Source: Ancylomarina sp. DW003
GTDB taxonomy: Bacteria > Bacteroidota > Bacteroidia > Bacteroidales > Marinifilaceae
Length of the DNA: 47,633 nucleotides
Direction: 5' to 3'
NCBI RefSeq assembly: GCF_029029505.1
Contig: NZ_JAKJSD010000025.1
Coordinates: 1-47,633, forward strand
Shown: positions 27,139 to 35,287 of the stretch, piece by piece
How the letters are laid out: each line of letters starts with the position of its first letter
Numbering within the stretch: position 1 is the first letter of the stretch
Position numbers and translations under genes: made by a program
Notes under the pieces: model-generated
What the model was told of the DNA's origin: nothing
The model's input: only the letters and a program-made list of their open reading frames with translations
Database searches by the model: none

Positions 27139-27258
27139 CTATACTTCTGCGTTTAGGTCGAAAATCTTTTGATACAAATCTTGAACAGAACCATATTCAT
27201 TTTCAATTTCTGTTCTAATATTCTCAGGTAAGTTTAATAATCTATCTAATCCTTGCAT
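27139..27258 (-). CDS. 39-aa ORF at the start of cassette 1
   Basis: It starts with ATG at 27258, 20 bases after the GTTAGGC core, at the place where the first gene of a cassette is expected. The product begins MQGLDRLLNLPENIRTEIEN and is helical. It stops two bases before the next frame opens, in a different phase, so it is either a short peptide coupled to the next ORF or the N-terminal part of a frameshifted gene. Confidence 0.5.
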   Translation of the reverse strand: MQGLDRLLNLPENIRTEIENEYGSVQDLYQKIFDLNAEV

Positions 27259-27275
27259 ACTCTTGTTTTTTTATG

Positions 27276-27308
27276 TTGCCTAACTTGTTTCTATGTGCAC
27301 TGGTGCAC
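27276..27308 (-). other. Candidate attI-like end of the array
   Basis: Plus-strand GCCTAAC at 27278-27284 is GTTAGGC on the minus strand, a perfect GTTRRRY core, and opens cassette 1. Two GTGCAC hexamers follow toward the recombinase (27295-27300, 27303-27308), and two more lie in the hairpin at 27331-27377. They could be recombinase-binding repeats; this is inference. Confidence 0.45.
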
Positions 27309-27330
27309 TTATTTTTAATATCTCTATTTT

Positions 27331-27377
27331 AAAAGGTGCACAATACATGCTTATATGGTGTGTATTGTGCACCTTTT
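27331..27377 (-). terminator. Strong hairpin after the recombinase gene
   Basis: AAAAGGTGCACAATACA (27331-27347) and TGTATTGTGCACCTTTT (27361-27377) are perfect 17-bp arms with a 13-nt loop, ending five bases from the recombinase stop. With T runs on both sides it can terminate in both directions. It also separates the recombinase from the cassettes. Confidence 0.75.
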
Positions 27378-27381
27378 TAAC

Positions 27382-27606
27382 TTATGAGGTGTTCCATATA
27401 TCATCAAGGGGATTGATAATTTTCCCAATTTCTTTATTTGAAACATGTGTGTATATTTCTGTGGTTTTAGAAGAACTATGTCCTAATAAAACTTGTATAT
27501 ATCTTAAGTCAACTCCCTGCTCTAATAGATGAGTTGCAAATGAATGTCTCAACATGTGAGGAGTCATAGTTTTATCTAATTTGCAATTTATTGCTGTTAA
27601 CCACAT
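27382..27606 (-). pseudogene. C-terminal stump of a tyrosine recombinase, IntI/XerC-like
   Basis: The 74 residues hold the C-terminal catalytic boxes: [17 protein letters not shown] (His-x-x-Arg), [20 protein letters not shown] (His and the Tyr nucleophile) and the tail [11 protein letters not shown], resembling the SPLD end of integron integrases. A full enzyme has 300 or more residues. In frame, a TGA stop lies four codons upstream of the ATG, and no N-terminal part is visible further upstream, so the first catalytic Arg and the IntI-specific insert region are gone. It lies directly beside the cassette array and is transcribed toward it. Confidence 0.8.
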
Positions 27607-27940
27607 TAAGTAGATTGGTCACACTATATTTTTTTATCCTAAACTAAGACAAAATCAAATTTATGAAAATAATACGATCAACAGTATAATTTGATAATGT
27701 AAAATCATAAGCTTATTTAAAATAGAATACTTCTTTATTATAGTATTACTAGGTTTCTCGAACAGATCAAGATAATATTGTGTTTATATCAAGTAAGGAC
27801 ATACGTTGGTGATGCATCATGATAGAGTTAAAACTCACTTTACACAAGTAATTTCTTTTGAATCAAAATCGCTACAAGGCAGATAATAGCTGAATCGAAG
27901 TGTTAATAAAGCCTTAATAATAGACCAAAAACTCTTTTTT
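27607..27940. other. Gene-free stretch beside the recombinase stump
   Basis: About 330 AT-rich bases without an ORF or RNA-like structure that I can recognise. It is where the missing recombinase N-terminus should be, so it may mark a deletion end point. A small palindrome TGATGCATCA is present. Confidence 0.5.
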
Positions 27941-27943
27941 TTG

Positions 27944-27974
27944 TTTGTCATGCCGAATAAAAAGCTTTTCTTTG
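27944..27974 (+). promoter_or_regulatory. slyD promoter
   Basis: TTTG (27944-27947), 19 bases, then TTTCTTTG (27967-27974), a one-base variant of the -7 box. The slyD ATG follows 35 bases later. Confidence 0.6.
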
Positions 27975-28009
27975 TGCAAAAATTTATCAATTATTAAAAG
28001 ATTTAAGTT

Positions 28010-28537
28010 ATGACTATTGCTAAAGATAAGGTAGTATCAGTTATATATGAGCTAAGAACTGATCTTAACGGTGAGATCGTTGAGAAAGCAGTTGCTGAAA
28101 CTCCATTAACATTTCACTGTGGTGCAGGACAAATGTTAGAAAAATTCGAAGCTAACCTTATGGGATTATCTGTAGGAGCTGCTTTCGATTTTAAATTGGC
28201 TACTGAAGAGGCTTATGGTCTTGCTTCTGAAGAGGCTGTTATCGAGTTGCCAAAGAACATTTTCGAGGTGAACGGTGAGTTCGATTCAGAAATGATCAAA
28301 GAAGGTAATGTTGTACCTATGCAAGATAGCTCAGGGCGTCGTATGAACGGTATCGTTCTTGAGATTGCTGATGCAACAGTTAAAATGGACTTTAATCACC
28401 CATTAGCTGGTGATGATTTGTTCTTCAAAGGTGAAGTTATCGAAGTTCGTGACGCTACTGAAGAAGAAATGCAAGCACTTAAGGCTGAAGCTAACGGTTG
28501 CGATCCTAACGGATGCGGTGGCGGATGTTCTTGCTAA
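28010..28537 (+). CDS. slyD: FKBP-type peptidyl-prolyl isomerase SlyD
   Basis: The 175-aa protein has the SlyD order: FKBP half-domain (KVVSVIYELRTDLNGEIVEK), an inserted chaperone flap (about residues 70-125), the return FKBP strands with NHPLAGDDLFFKGEVIEV, and a short metal-binding tail CDPNGCGGGCSC. SlyD isomerises prolyl bonds in unfolded substrates and can deliver nickel in other bacteria. The Cys-rich tail is short and His-free here. It is monocistronic between its own promoter and terminator. Confidence 0.93.
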   Translation: MTIAKDKVVSVIYELRTDLNGEIVEKAVAETPLTFHCGAGQMLEKFEANLMGLSVGAAFDFKLATEEAYGLASEEAVIELPKNIFEVNGEFDSEMIKEGNVVPMQDSSGRRMNGIVLEIADATVKMDFNHPLAGDDLFFKGEVIEVRDATEEEMQALKAEANGCDPNGCGGGCSC

Positions 28538-28579
28538 TCCTCAATTGAGTTTATCAGAGTCTTTGCTCTGTAAAGATAT

Positions 28580-28612
28580 AACCCGAAGGTCTTCCGACTT
28601 TCGGGTTTTATT
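28580..28612 (+). terminator. slyD terminator
   Basis: AACCCGAAGGT and ACTTTCGGGTT pair over 11 bases (one G-T) with a 6-nt loop, followed by TTATTTTG. Confidence 0.85.
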
Positions 28613-28664
28613 TTGTCTGAATTTCAAATGGGACGCTGTTTAAGATGATTTTAAAAGAAGTTCC

Positions 28665-28813
28665 CCGCAGATATCGCAGATCTTTAATTCATTATTCTCA
28701 AAGAAAAATTCGTCTACAAATTACTCTAACATGTTAACGAGCTTGCGAGTAAATTATCACAAATTTTATTTATAAGAGATAAACCACAGATGACGCAGAT
28801 TTTTAATTCATAA
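28665..28813 (+). repeat. Two copies of a CCnCAGATnnCGCAGAT repeat
   Basis: 28665-28700 and 28784-28813 share the pattern CCnCAGATnnCGCAGAT, two variable bases, TTTAATTCATnA, in the same orientation. The region 28613-28872 has no gene; the symporter start follows. Confidence 0.6.
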
Positions 28814-28872
28814 CTAATAATTCCGAATTCTTAATTTATACTATATTTAGGCTTCAATAAAAATTACAGAAT

Positions 28873-30186
28873 ATGACTAAGAAGAAGATGCCCTTATATG
28901 TGAAGATCCTAATCGGTATGGCATTAGGAGCCGTAGCAGGAATAATAGCGGTTAAGATGGGGTGGGATAACTTTACCTACAATTGGATTAAACCCTGGGG
29001 TGCTATCTTTCTTAATTTGTTGAAATTGATTGCAGTACCTTTAATATTTGTTTCATTAGTAAAGGGAATATCAAGTCTTTCGAATATTTCAAAACTATCT
29101 CGAATCGGTTTTAAAACCATTTCACTTTACGTGATATCTACAGTTATAGCCGTTAGTTCAGGCCTAATATTAGTCAATACTATTCAGCCGGGGAATACTT
29201 TTCCAGAGGAGAAGAAAATAGAGCTTCAGGAGAAATATCATTCTACCGTTGATTTAAAGAAAGATCAGGCTGCTAAGGTAAAGGACGAAACACCATTGCA
29301 ATTTTTGGTAGATATGGTGCCCTCCAATTTCTTTAAGGCCGCTAGTGATAATACCAAGATGCTTCAAATTATCTTCTTTGCGATTCTATTCGGTATTGCT
29401 ATGGTACTATTAGAAGAAAAGAAAGTTGTTGCCGTTAAGAATTTTTTCGATGGGATAGATGCCATTATCCTTAAGGTAATCGATTTGATAATGGCTTTTG
29501 CACCTTATGGTGTGTTTGCATTGATTGCAGGCTTGATTGTTGATTTCTCGGGTGATGTGGATCTGTTTGCAGCTCTAGGGCTATATGCCATTACTGTGAT
29601 TCTCGGACTGTTGGTGATGATCTTTGTGATATACCCGCTTTTCTTGAGAATTTTTACCCCAATTACCTATCGTGACTTTTATAAGAAGATCAGTCCTGCA
29701 CAGCTATTAGCTTTCTCGACATCTTCATCAGCTGCTACACTTCCTGTAACTCTGGATAGAGCCGAGAATCATTTGGGGGTAGCCAACGAAGTGGCCAGTT
29801 TTGTGCTACCTGTGGGTGTTACTATTAATATGGATGGTACAAGTTGTTATCAAGCCATTGCGGCTGTGTTTATTGCTCAGGTATTCGGTGTACCTTTGGA
29901 TATTTACGATCAATTACTGATTGTGATGACGGCCACTTTAGCATCGATTGGTACACCGGGAATTCCAGGAGGAAGTATCGTCATGTTGATTATTGTACTT
30001 TCTTCGGTAGGTATACCTATTGAAGGACTTGCATTGATTCTAGGTATCGATAGACCGCTGGATATGTTGCGAACCGTCGTGAATGTGACAGGTGACACAA
30101 CCGTCGCTACAATTGTAGCCCAAACAGAAGGTAAATTGAACTACGATCCTAAGTTAGTTCCTCAAACTGTTGAAGTAAAAAAGTAA
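28873..30186 (+). CDS. Dicarboxylate/amino-acid:cation symporter (DAACS family)
   Basis: The 437-aa inner-membrane protein fits the Glt family: eight membrane helices plus two re-entrant hairpins. The first hairpin carries the serine-rich FSTSSSAATLPVT; TM7 has NMDGTSCYQ; the second hairpin has ASIGTPGIPGGSIVML; TM8 has DRPLDMLRTVVNVTGD with the substrate-binding Asp and Asn. It imports glutamate, aspartate or C4-dicarboxylates with Na+ or H+. The exact substrate is uncertain, so no symbol is given. Confidence 0.93.
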   Translation: MTKKKMPLYVKILIGMALGAVAGIIAVKMGWDNFTYNWIKPWGAIFLNLLKLIAVPLIFVSLVKGISSLSNISKLSRIGFKTISLYVISTVIAVSSGLILVNTIQPGNTFPEEKKIELQEKYHSTVDLKKDQAAKVKDETPLQFLVDMVPSNFFKAASDNTKMLQIIFFAILFGIAMVLLEEKKVVAVKNFFDGIDAIILKVIDLIMAFAPYGVFALIAGLIVDFSGDVDLFAALGLYAITVILGLLVMIFVIYPLFLRIFTPITYRDFYKKISPAQLLAFSTSSSAATLPVTLDRAENHLGVANEVASFVLPVGVTINMDGTSCYQAIAAVFIAQVFGVPLDIYDQLLIVMTATLASIGTPGIPGGSIVMLIIVLSSVGIPIEGLALILGIDRPLDMLRTVVNVTGDTTVATIVAQTEGKLNYDPKLVPQTVEVKK

Positions 30187-30294
30187 GATAATATAACCCG
30201 ACAGAGTCGAAGACCTGTTGGCGTTTACTTTTATTACAGTTTAAAATAAACACTGTCAGCAACAGTGGTCTGACAGGTTAAATAAAACATTCAG

Positions 30295-30342
30295 ACCTGA
30301 TAGGTTTATATGCGTCTTGCTTATAAACCTGTCAGGTTTTCT
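30295..30342. terminator. Bidirectional terminator between symporter and his operon
   Basis: ACCTGATAGGTTTATA and TATAAACCTGTCAGGT pair over 16 bases (one G-T) with an 11-nt loop and a T run. It lies between convergent genes. Related TCTGACAGGTT and a CACTGT/ACAGTG hairpin at 30251-30267 lie just before. Confidence 0.8.
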
Positions 30343-30343
30343 T

Positions 30344-30961
30344 TTACTTGTGTCTCTCTGTTAAAAGGGTCACTACCTCTTCCAATTTATAACCTTTGGC
30401 AGATAAAAGAACCAAATAGTGAAACATCAAATCAGCCGCTTCACCCATAAAGAGATCCTTATTGTCGTCTTTAGCCTCAATAACCAACTCGACAGCTTCT
30501 TCACCCACCTTTTGAGCCACCTTGTTCATGCCTTTTTGGAACAGACTTGCTGTGTAGGATTTCTCTGAAAGATTCTTCTTTCTTTCTTCAATCACATTTT
30601 GTAGTTGTAATAAGAAGTCGATATTTGTTTTTGTATTTTCTTCTTCCCAGCAAGTATCAGTCCCTGTATGACAAACTGGTCCAATAGGATTAACTTTTAT
30701 AAGTAAGCTGTCCTTATCACAATCTAAACTCATGCTGATAAAGTTCAGGTAATTGCCACTGCTTTCACCTTTTGTCCATAAACACTGCCTGCTTCTGCTG
30801 TAAAAGCAAACGCGTTTATCTTCCAGAGTCTTTTCTAAGGATTCTTTATTGACATAACCCAGCATCAAAACCTTTTGAGTCTGTACATCCTGAATAATGG
30901 CAGGAGCAAGGCCTTCACCTTTGCTAAAATCTATTTGATTGATTAATTCTGTATAGTTCAT
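30344..30961 (-). CDS. hisI: Bifunctional phosphoribosyl-AMP cyclohydrolase / phosphoribosyl-ATP pyrophosphatase
   Basis: The 205-aa HisIE fusion catalyses steps 2 and 3 of histidine synthesis. The HisI half (1-115) has VLMLGYVNKESLEKT, CLWTKGESSGN, the metal site SLDCDKDSLLIKV and VGPVCHTGTDTCW-type GPVCHTGTDTCW. The HisE half (115-205) has QKVGEEAVELVIEAKDDN and EAADLMFHYLVLL. It is the last gene of the operon, 11 bases after hisF, and ends at the terminator. Confidence 0.97.
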   Translation of the reverse strand: MNYTELINQIDFSKGEGLAPAIIQDVQTQKVLMLGYVNKESLEKTLEDKRVCFYSRSRQCLWTKGESSGNYLNFISMSLDCDKDSLLIKVNPIGPVCHTGTDTCWEEENTKTNIDFLLQLQNVIEERKKNLSEKSYTASLFQKGMNKVAQKVGEEAVELVIEAKDDNKDLFMGEAADLMFHYLVLLSAKGYKLEEVVTLLTERHK

Positions 30962-30972
30962 TTTCTATTTTT

Positions 30973-31728
30973 TTATAATCTAACAGGAATGTTGTTTTCC
31001 CTTAAAAATTGTTTGAGCTCAGGTATTTCAATTTCTTTATAGTGAAAAACACTGGCTGCTAAGGCTGCATCCGCTTTACCTTCAGTAAACGTATCGGCAA
31101 AATCCTTCATGCATCCAGCACCACCAGAGGCGATTAAAGGAATATTGATCATTTGTGAGATTTTTGCCAATGCCTTATTTGCAAAACCATTCTTTGTACC
31201 ATCGTGATTCATCGAGGTAAAAAGAATTTCACCTGCACCACGACGCTCAGCTTCCAATAACCAATCGTAGAGTTTAATTCCAGTTGGAATTCGACCTCCA
31301 TTCAGATAAACCTCCCAGTCTTTTTCTGTCTCACGAGCATCAACCGCTAAGACTACGCATTGTGAGCCGAAACGATTGGCTAGTTCGGTGATTAATTCTG
31401 GATTGCGAATAGCCGATGAGTTGATGGCGATCTTATCGGCACCCGCCTTTAAAATCTGATCCACATCATCACAACTACTAATGCCACCACCAACGGTGAA
31501 AGGAATGTTCAATACTTGAGCTACTTTAGCTACCATATCGAGAAGGGGTTTCCTTTTTTCGTGTGTTGCTGTAATGTCTAAGAAAACCAGTTCATCAGCA
31601 CCCTGTTCAGCATAAGCTTTAGCTAACTCAACAGGATCACCGGCATCTTTCAAATCAACAAAGTTGATTCCTTTAACGGTTCGGCCATCCTTAATATCCA
31701 AACAAGGAATGATTCTTTTTGCCAGCAT
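30973..31728 (-). CDS. hisF: Imidazole glycerol phosphate synthase, cyclase subunit
   Basis: The 251-aa TIM barrel has the HisF marks: [17 protein letters not shown] with catalytic Asp11, [21 protein letters not shown] with the second catalytic Asp near 130, and [13 protein letters not shown]. It takes ammonia from HisH through the barrel and closes the imidazole ring. The gene starts 3 bases after the hisA stop. Confidence 0.97.
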   Translation of the reverse strand: MLAKRIIPCLDIKDGRTVKGINFVDLKDAGDPVELAKAYAEQGADELVFLDITATHEKRKPLLDMVAKVAQVLNIPFTVGGGISSCDDVDQILKAGADKIAINSSAIRNPELITELANRFGSQCVVLAVDARETEKDWEVYLNGGRIPTGIKLYDWLLEAERRGAGEILFTSMNHDGTKNGFANKALAKISQMINIPLIASGGAGCMKDFADTFTEGKADAALAASVFHYKEIEIPELKQFLRENNIPVRL

Positions 31729-31731
31729 AAC

Positions 31732-32463
31732 TTATCGTATAAATTCGTTTACTAAATCTTCTACTTTAATGCGATTCTCATAAATCGCCTTCCCGATGAT
31801 CACACCCTTACAATCGGTCTGATTAAGCGCTCTTACATCTTCGATACAGGAAACACCACCACTGGCAATTAATTCAATCTCGGGGAATTCCTTTAAAATT
31901 GATTGATAAAGCTCAATAGCTGGGCCTTGTAACATACCATCTTTAGAGATATCGGTGCATATTACGCGTCGAACGCCTTTTTTCAGAAAGTCACTCAGGA
32001 AATCGAAAAGCTTGTAGCCTGATTCCTTTTCCCATCCAGACGTGGCGATCAATCCATTTTTTACATCGGCACCTAAAATGATCCGCTCTGGTCCATATTC
32101 TTCCAGACATTTATCGAAAAGCTTAGAATCGGAAACCGCTAAACTCCCCAAAGTGATTTGATCTGCTCCTGATTCAAAAGCCAACTCGATATCTTCTTTC
32201 GACTTAATACCTCCACCAAAGTCAAGTTTCAAATTGGTATTTGAGCTAATAGCCTTTAAAATCGAAGCATTGCAAATATGTTTTGATCGAGCGCCTTCTA
32301 AATCTACCAGGTGTAATTGTTTGATTCCTGCTTTTTCAAAGGTTTTAGCGATGTTTAATGGATTCGAATCGTATATGATTTTTGTATCGTAATCTCCCTT
32401 AGTCAAACGAACGCATTGCGCTCCAATGATATCTATAGCGGGAATAATTTCTATATTTTGCAT
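31732..32463 (-). CDS. hisA: ProFAR isomerase
   Basis: The 243-aa TIM barrel isomerises ProFAR to PRFAR. Signatures are EIIPAIDIIGAQCVRLTKGD with catalytic Asp, LDFGGGIKSKEDIELA, TDISKDGMLQGPA and LIASGGVSCIEDV. Note ACQCVRL-like variation GAQCVRL in place of the commoner GKCVRL. It lies 2 bases after hisH and 3 before hisF. Confidence 0.96.
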   Translation of the reverse strand: MQNIEIIPAIDIIGAQCVRLTKGDYDTKIIYDSNPLNIAKTFEKAGIKQLHLVDLEGARSKHICNASILKAISSNTNLKLDFGGGIKSKEDIELAFESGADQITLGSLAVSDSKLFDKCLEEYGPERIILGADVKNGLIATSGWEKESGYKLFDFLSDFLKKGVRRVICTDISKDGMLQGPAIELYQSILKEFPEIELIASGGVSCIEDVRALNQTDCKGVIIGKAIYENRIKVEDLVNEFIR

Positions 32464-32465
32464 GT

Positions 32466-33056
32466 TTATAGCTTTACAAAGTTGCTTAAGATTTCTTGTC
32501 CGATATCGCCTGATTTTTCAGGGTGAAACTGACAAGCGTAAAAGTTATCTCTCTGAAGACTGGCAGAGAAATTTCGGATGTAATTGGTTTCAGCTACTGT
32601 GTATTCATTCACAGGAACAAAGTAGGAGTGAACAAAGTAAACAAAGCTCTCGGTGGTTATGCTATTTAATAATTCACCTTTCAATTCCTTAATTTGATTC
32701 CAACCCATATGAGGGACTTTATTTTCAGCGGGAAACTTAAGGGTTTTAACAGGAAAAATACCCAAACCTTTTGTATGGCTTTCTTCGCTGCTCTCGCACA
32801 TCAATTGCATGCCTAAACAAATGCCTAAAACGGGTTGTTTAAGTTGAGGGATCAATTCATCCAGCCCATTTTTTTGTAACATCTTCATGGCCCATGCCGC
32901 TTCACCAACACCTGGAAATATGACTTTGTCAGCTTTGGTAATTTTATCAACATCATCCGATAATTCTGCCGATATACCAATGCGTTCAAGTGCATATTTA
33001 ACAGACTGAACATTACCCGCATCATAGTCGATAATCACTATATTTTGATTGTTCAT
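32466..33056 (-). CDS. hisH: Imidazole glycerol phosphate synthase, glutaminase subunit
   Basis: The 196-aa class I glutamine amidotransferase has VIIDYDAGNVQSVKYAL, the oxyanion region FPGVGEA, the nucleophile in GICLGMQLM (Cys near 79) and the His/Glu dyad in QFHPEKSGDIG. It supplies ammonia to HisF. The gene starts 11 bases after hisB. Confidence 0.97.
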   Translation of the reverse strand: MNNQNIVIIDYDAGNVQSVKYALERIGISAELSDDVDKITKADKVIFPGVGEAAWAMKMLQKNGLDELIPQLKQPVLGICLGMQLMCESSEESHTKGLGIFPVKTLKFPAENKVPHMGWNQIKELKGELLNSITTESFVYFVHSYFVPVNEYTVAETNYIRNFSASLQRDNFYACQFHPEKSGDIGQEILSNFVKL

Positions 33057-33067
33057 TGTTTTTATTT

Positions 33068-34207
33068 TTATAATAGCCCTTTGGTAGAAGGCAGTTGAAG
33101 GTTATTGACATCACGTTTAATAGCCATACGAATGGCTCTTGCAAAGGCTTTAAAAATGCCTTCAATTTTGTGGTGCTCATTCTTTCCTTCGGCCTTAATA
33201 TTCAGATTGCAAAGCGCTGCATTACTAAACGATTTAAAAAAGTGAGAGAACATTTCTGTTGGTACATCGCCAATCATTTCTCTCTTGAATTCAGCATCCC
33301 ATACTAATTCGTTTCTTCCACCAAAATCAAGTGCTACTTGTGCCAGACAATCATCCATTGGTAAACAGAATCCGTATCGTTCTAGTCCTAATTTATCTCC
33401 AAGGGCTTTTTTAAAGGCTTCACCTAAAGCAATGCCTGTGTCTTCGATGCAGTGGTGTTCGTCAACTTCTAAATCAGCTACAGTTAGGATAGAAAGGTTA
33501 ATTCCCGAGTGCTTTAGAATCTGCTCCAACATGTGATCGAAAAAGCCCAGTCCGGTATTGATTTTCCCTTGACTATTCCCATCCAAATCCAATTCAATTC
33601 TGATTTGAGTCTCCAAAGTGTTGCGTTCTACAAGGGCAGTACGTTCGCTAAGTCTTAGGAACTCATAGATCTCATTCCAAGATGTGCTTTGTAGAGCAAC
33701 ATATTTCTCCAATTCGTTATTAGAAGCTTCATTGTCATCATCCTGATTGATAAATATGGCTTTTGCATCAAGATTTTTAGCCAGCTCAACATCTGTCCAT
33801 CTATCACCAATGACAAAAGAGTTCTCTAAATCATACTCATCAGAAAAGTATTTTTCTAACAGACCCGTTCTTGGTTTACGAGTCGGCGCATTATCTTCAG
33901 GGAAGCTTTTATCAATGCAAATTTCATTGAATGTAATACCTTCACTTTCCAAGGCTTGTACCATTTTATTCTGCGCAAGCCAAAAATCGGCTTCTGGGAA
34001 AGAATCTGTTCCTAAACCATCCTGATTGGTTACCATCACGAGTTCAAAGTCAAGCTGAGATGCAATCTTGCCTAATCCTTGAAAAACACCAGGGTAGAAT
34101 TCAAGTTTTTCCAGACTATCAACCTGAAAATCGATAGGAGGCTCAATGATTAGCGTTCCATCCCTGTCGATAAAAAGAACTTTCTTTTTTTGTGTGCTAT
34201 TTTGCAT
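33068..34207 (-). CDS. hisB: Bifunctional histidinol-phosphatase / imidazoleglycerol-phosphate dehydratase
   Basis: The 379-aa HisB fuses an N-terminal HAD phosphatase (1-165; [48 protein letters not shown]) to an IGP dehydratase (185-379; [59 protein letters not shown]). The two manganese-binding HxxxH/HHxxE motifs are intact. It catalyses steps 6 and 8. There are 30 bases between it and hisC. Confidence 0.97.
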   Translation of the reverse strand: MQNSTQKKKVLFIDRDGTLIIEPPIDFQVDSLEKLEFYPGVFQGLGKIASQLDFELVMVTNQDGLGTDSFPEADFWLAQNKMVQALESEGITFNEICIDKSFPEDNAPTRKPRTGLLEKYFSDEYDLENSFVIGDRWTDVELAKNLDAKAIFINQDDDNEASNNELEKYVALQSTSWNEIYEFLRLSERTALVERNTLETQIRIELDLDGNSQGKINTGLGFFDHMLEQILKHSGINLSILTVADLEVDEHHCIEDTGIALGEAFKKALGDKLGLERYGFCLPMDDCLAQVALDFGGRNELVWDAEFKREMIGDVPTEMFSHFFKSFSNAALCNLNIKAEGKNEHHKIEGIFKAFARAIRMAIKRDVNNLQLPSTKGLL

Positions 34208-34237
34208 GAGTCAATTTATTTTGGTTGAATAGTTGAT

Positions 34238-35275
34238 CTAATTTTTCTCAAAGGCCTTAAGAGCCTTGAATAAAGTTTGATTTTCATCGCTTGTGCCAAT
34301 ACTTATTCTCAAACAATTTTTAAGTTGAGAAATAGTGGTTCTGTTTCTGATGACAATCCCTTTCTCAATGAGGTAATCGTAAAGCGCATTGGCATCATTA
34401 GCACGAATGAGAATAAAATTGGCCTGAGAAGAGAATACCTTTTCTACGAAAGTGAAGCTTCTTAGTTTTTCCAGCATCCACCTTTTTTCCTGAAGCAAAA
34501 GTTCCATCTCTTTTTCAAAGCACTTTTTATCCTTTAAAAGTTCAAGTGCTTTATCCTGAGTCAGTGAATTGATATTATAAGGTGGCTTAATTTTATTCAG
34601 AACATTAATAATATCGATAGAAGCGAAGCCCATTCCTAATCGAATACCTGCCATTCCCCAAGCCTTTGAAAGTGTTTGTAGAATAACAAGGTTTGGATAC
34701 TTGCTAAGCTCCTTTTCCATACTAGCATCTGCCGCAAAGTCAATATAGGCCTCGTCAAGAACAATTAAACCCTTGAATCGATCCAACAATTCCGTTAGAA
34801 TCTCTTTTTCTATAAGGTTGCCTGTTGGATTGTTAGGCGAACAAAGAAATAGGAGTTTGGCATCATTATTCTCAAGAATAGCCTCCACATTTGGTTGAAA
34901 ATTGGCATCAAGTTCCAACTCACAAATCTTTAGATCGTTTACCTGTGCAGCTACCTGATACATACCATAAGTTGGTTTGCAAATGATGACCTTATCTTGC
35001 TTTGGCTCACAAAAAGCTCTTAGTAACAGATCAATCACCTCGTCGCTTCCATTCCCCAGAACCATATTTTCTTTGGCAATGCCCTTAATCTCTGATAAGC
35101 GCTGCTTTAAACTCCACTGTTGCGGATCAGGATAACGATTCACTCCATTATCGAATGGATTCTCATTGGCATCAAGAAAAACAGAGCTTGTGCCTGAAAA
35201 CTCGTCCCTCGCAGAAGAGTAGGGACTTAGAGTTTTCACATTTGTACGAATCAGATTTTCCAATTTGAAATTCAT
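34238..35275 (-). CDS. hisC: Histidinol-phosphate aminotransferase
   Basis: The 345-aa fold-type I PLP enzyme has LDANENPFDNG, NGSDEVIDLLLRAF, LCSPNNPTGN, VLDEAYIDF and the Schiff-base lysine in LQTLSKAWGMAGIRLG. It transaminates imidazole-acetol phosphate with glutamate (step 7). It begins 12 bases after the hisD stop and lies within the operon, which makes the assignment firm. Confidence 0.96.
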   Translation of the reverse strand: MNFKLENLIRTNVKTLSPYSSARDEFSGTSSVFLDANENPFDNGVNRYPDPQQWSLKQRLSEIKGIAKENMVLGNGSDEVIDLLLRAFCEPKQDKVIICKPTYGMYQVAAQVNDLKICELELDANFQPNVEAILENNDAKLLFLCSPNNPTGNLIEKEILTELLDRFKGLIVLDEAYIDFAADASMEKELSKYPNLVILQTLSKAWGMAGIRLGMGFASIDIINVLNKIKPPYNINSLTQDKALELLKDKKCFEKEMELLLQEKRWMLEKLRSFTFVEKVFSSQANFILIRANDANALYDYLIEKGIVIRNRTTISQLKNCLRISIGTSDENQTLFKALKAFEKN

Positions 35276-35287
35276 TTTATATAGATT

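Larger units (their letters stand above)
18519..27606 (-). mobile_element. Integron-like array: recombinase stump plus five gene cassettes
   Basis: Reading leftward from a truncated tyrosine recombinase, five cassettes follow each other with boundaries at 27278-27284, 26163/26354, 25112/25237, 23886/24014, 22725/22992 and 18538-18544. Each cassette starts with its own GTTnnnn core and ends with the reverse complement of that same core, as expected if each was once a closed circle. Neighbouring cassettes have different cores. Junctions hold imperfect inverted repeats, and in cassettes 1-4 the first ORF starts within about 10-25 bases of the core. It is integron-like by structure; mobility today is doubtful because the recombinase is broken. 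Confidence 0.8.

Noticed and set aside
33068-34207. hisB as an artificial fusion of two genes
   Set aside because: Bifunctional HisB of this length and domain order is a well-known form and both active sites are complete.
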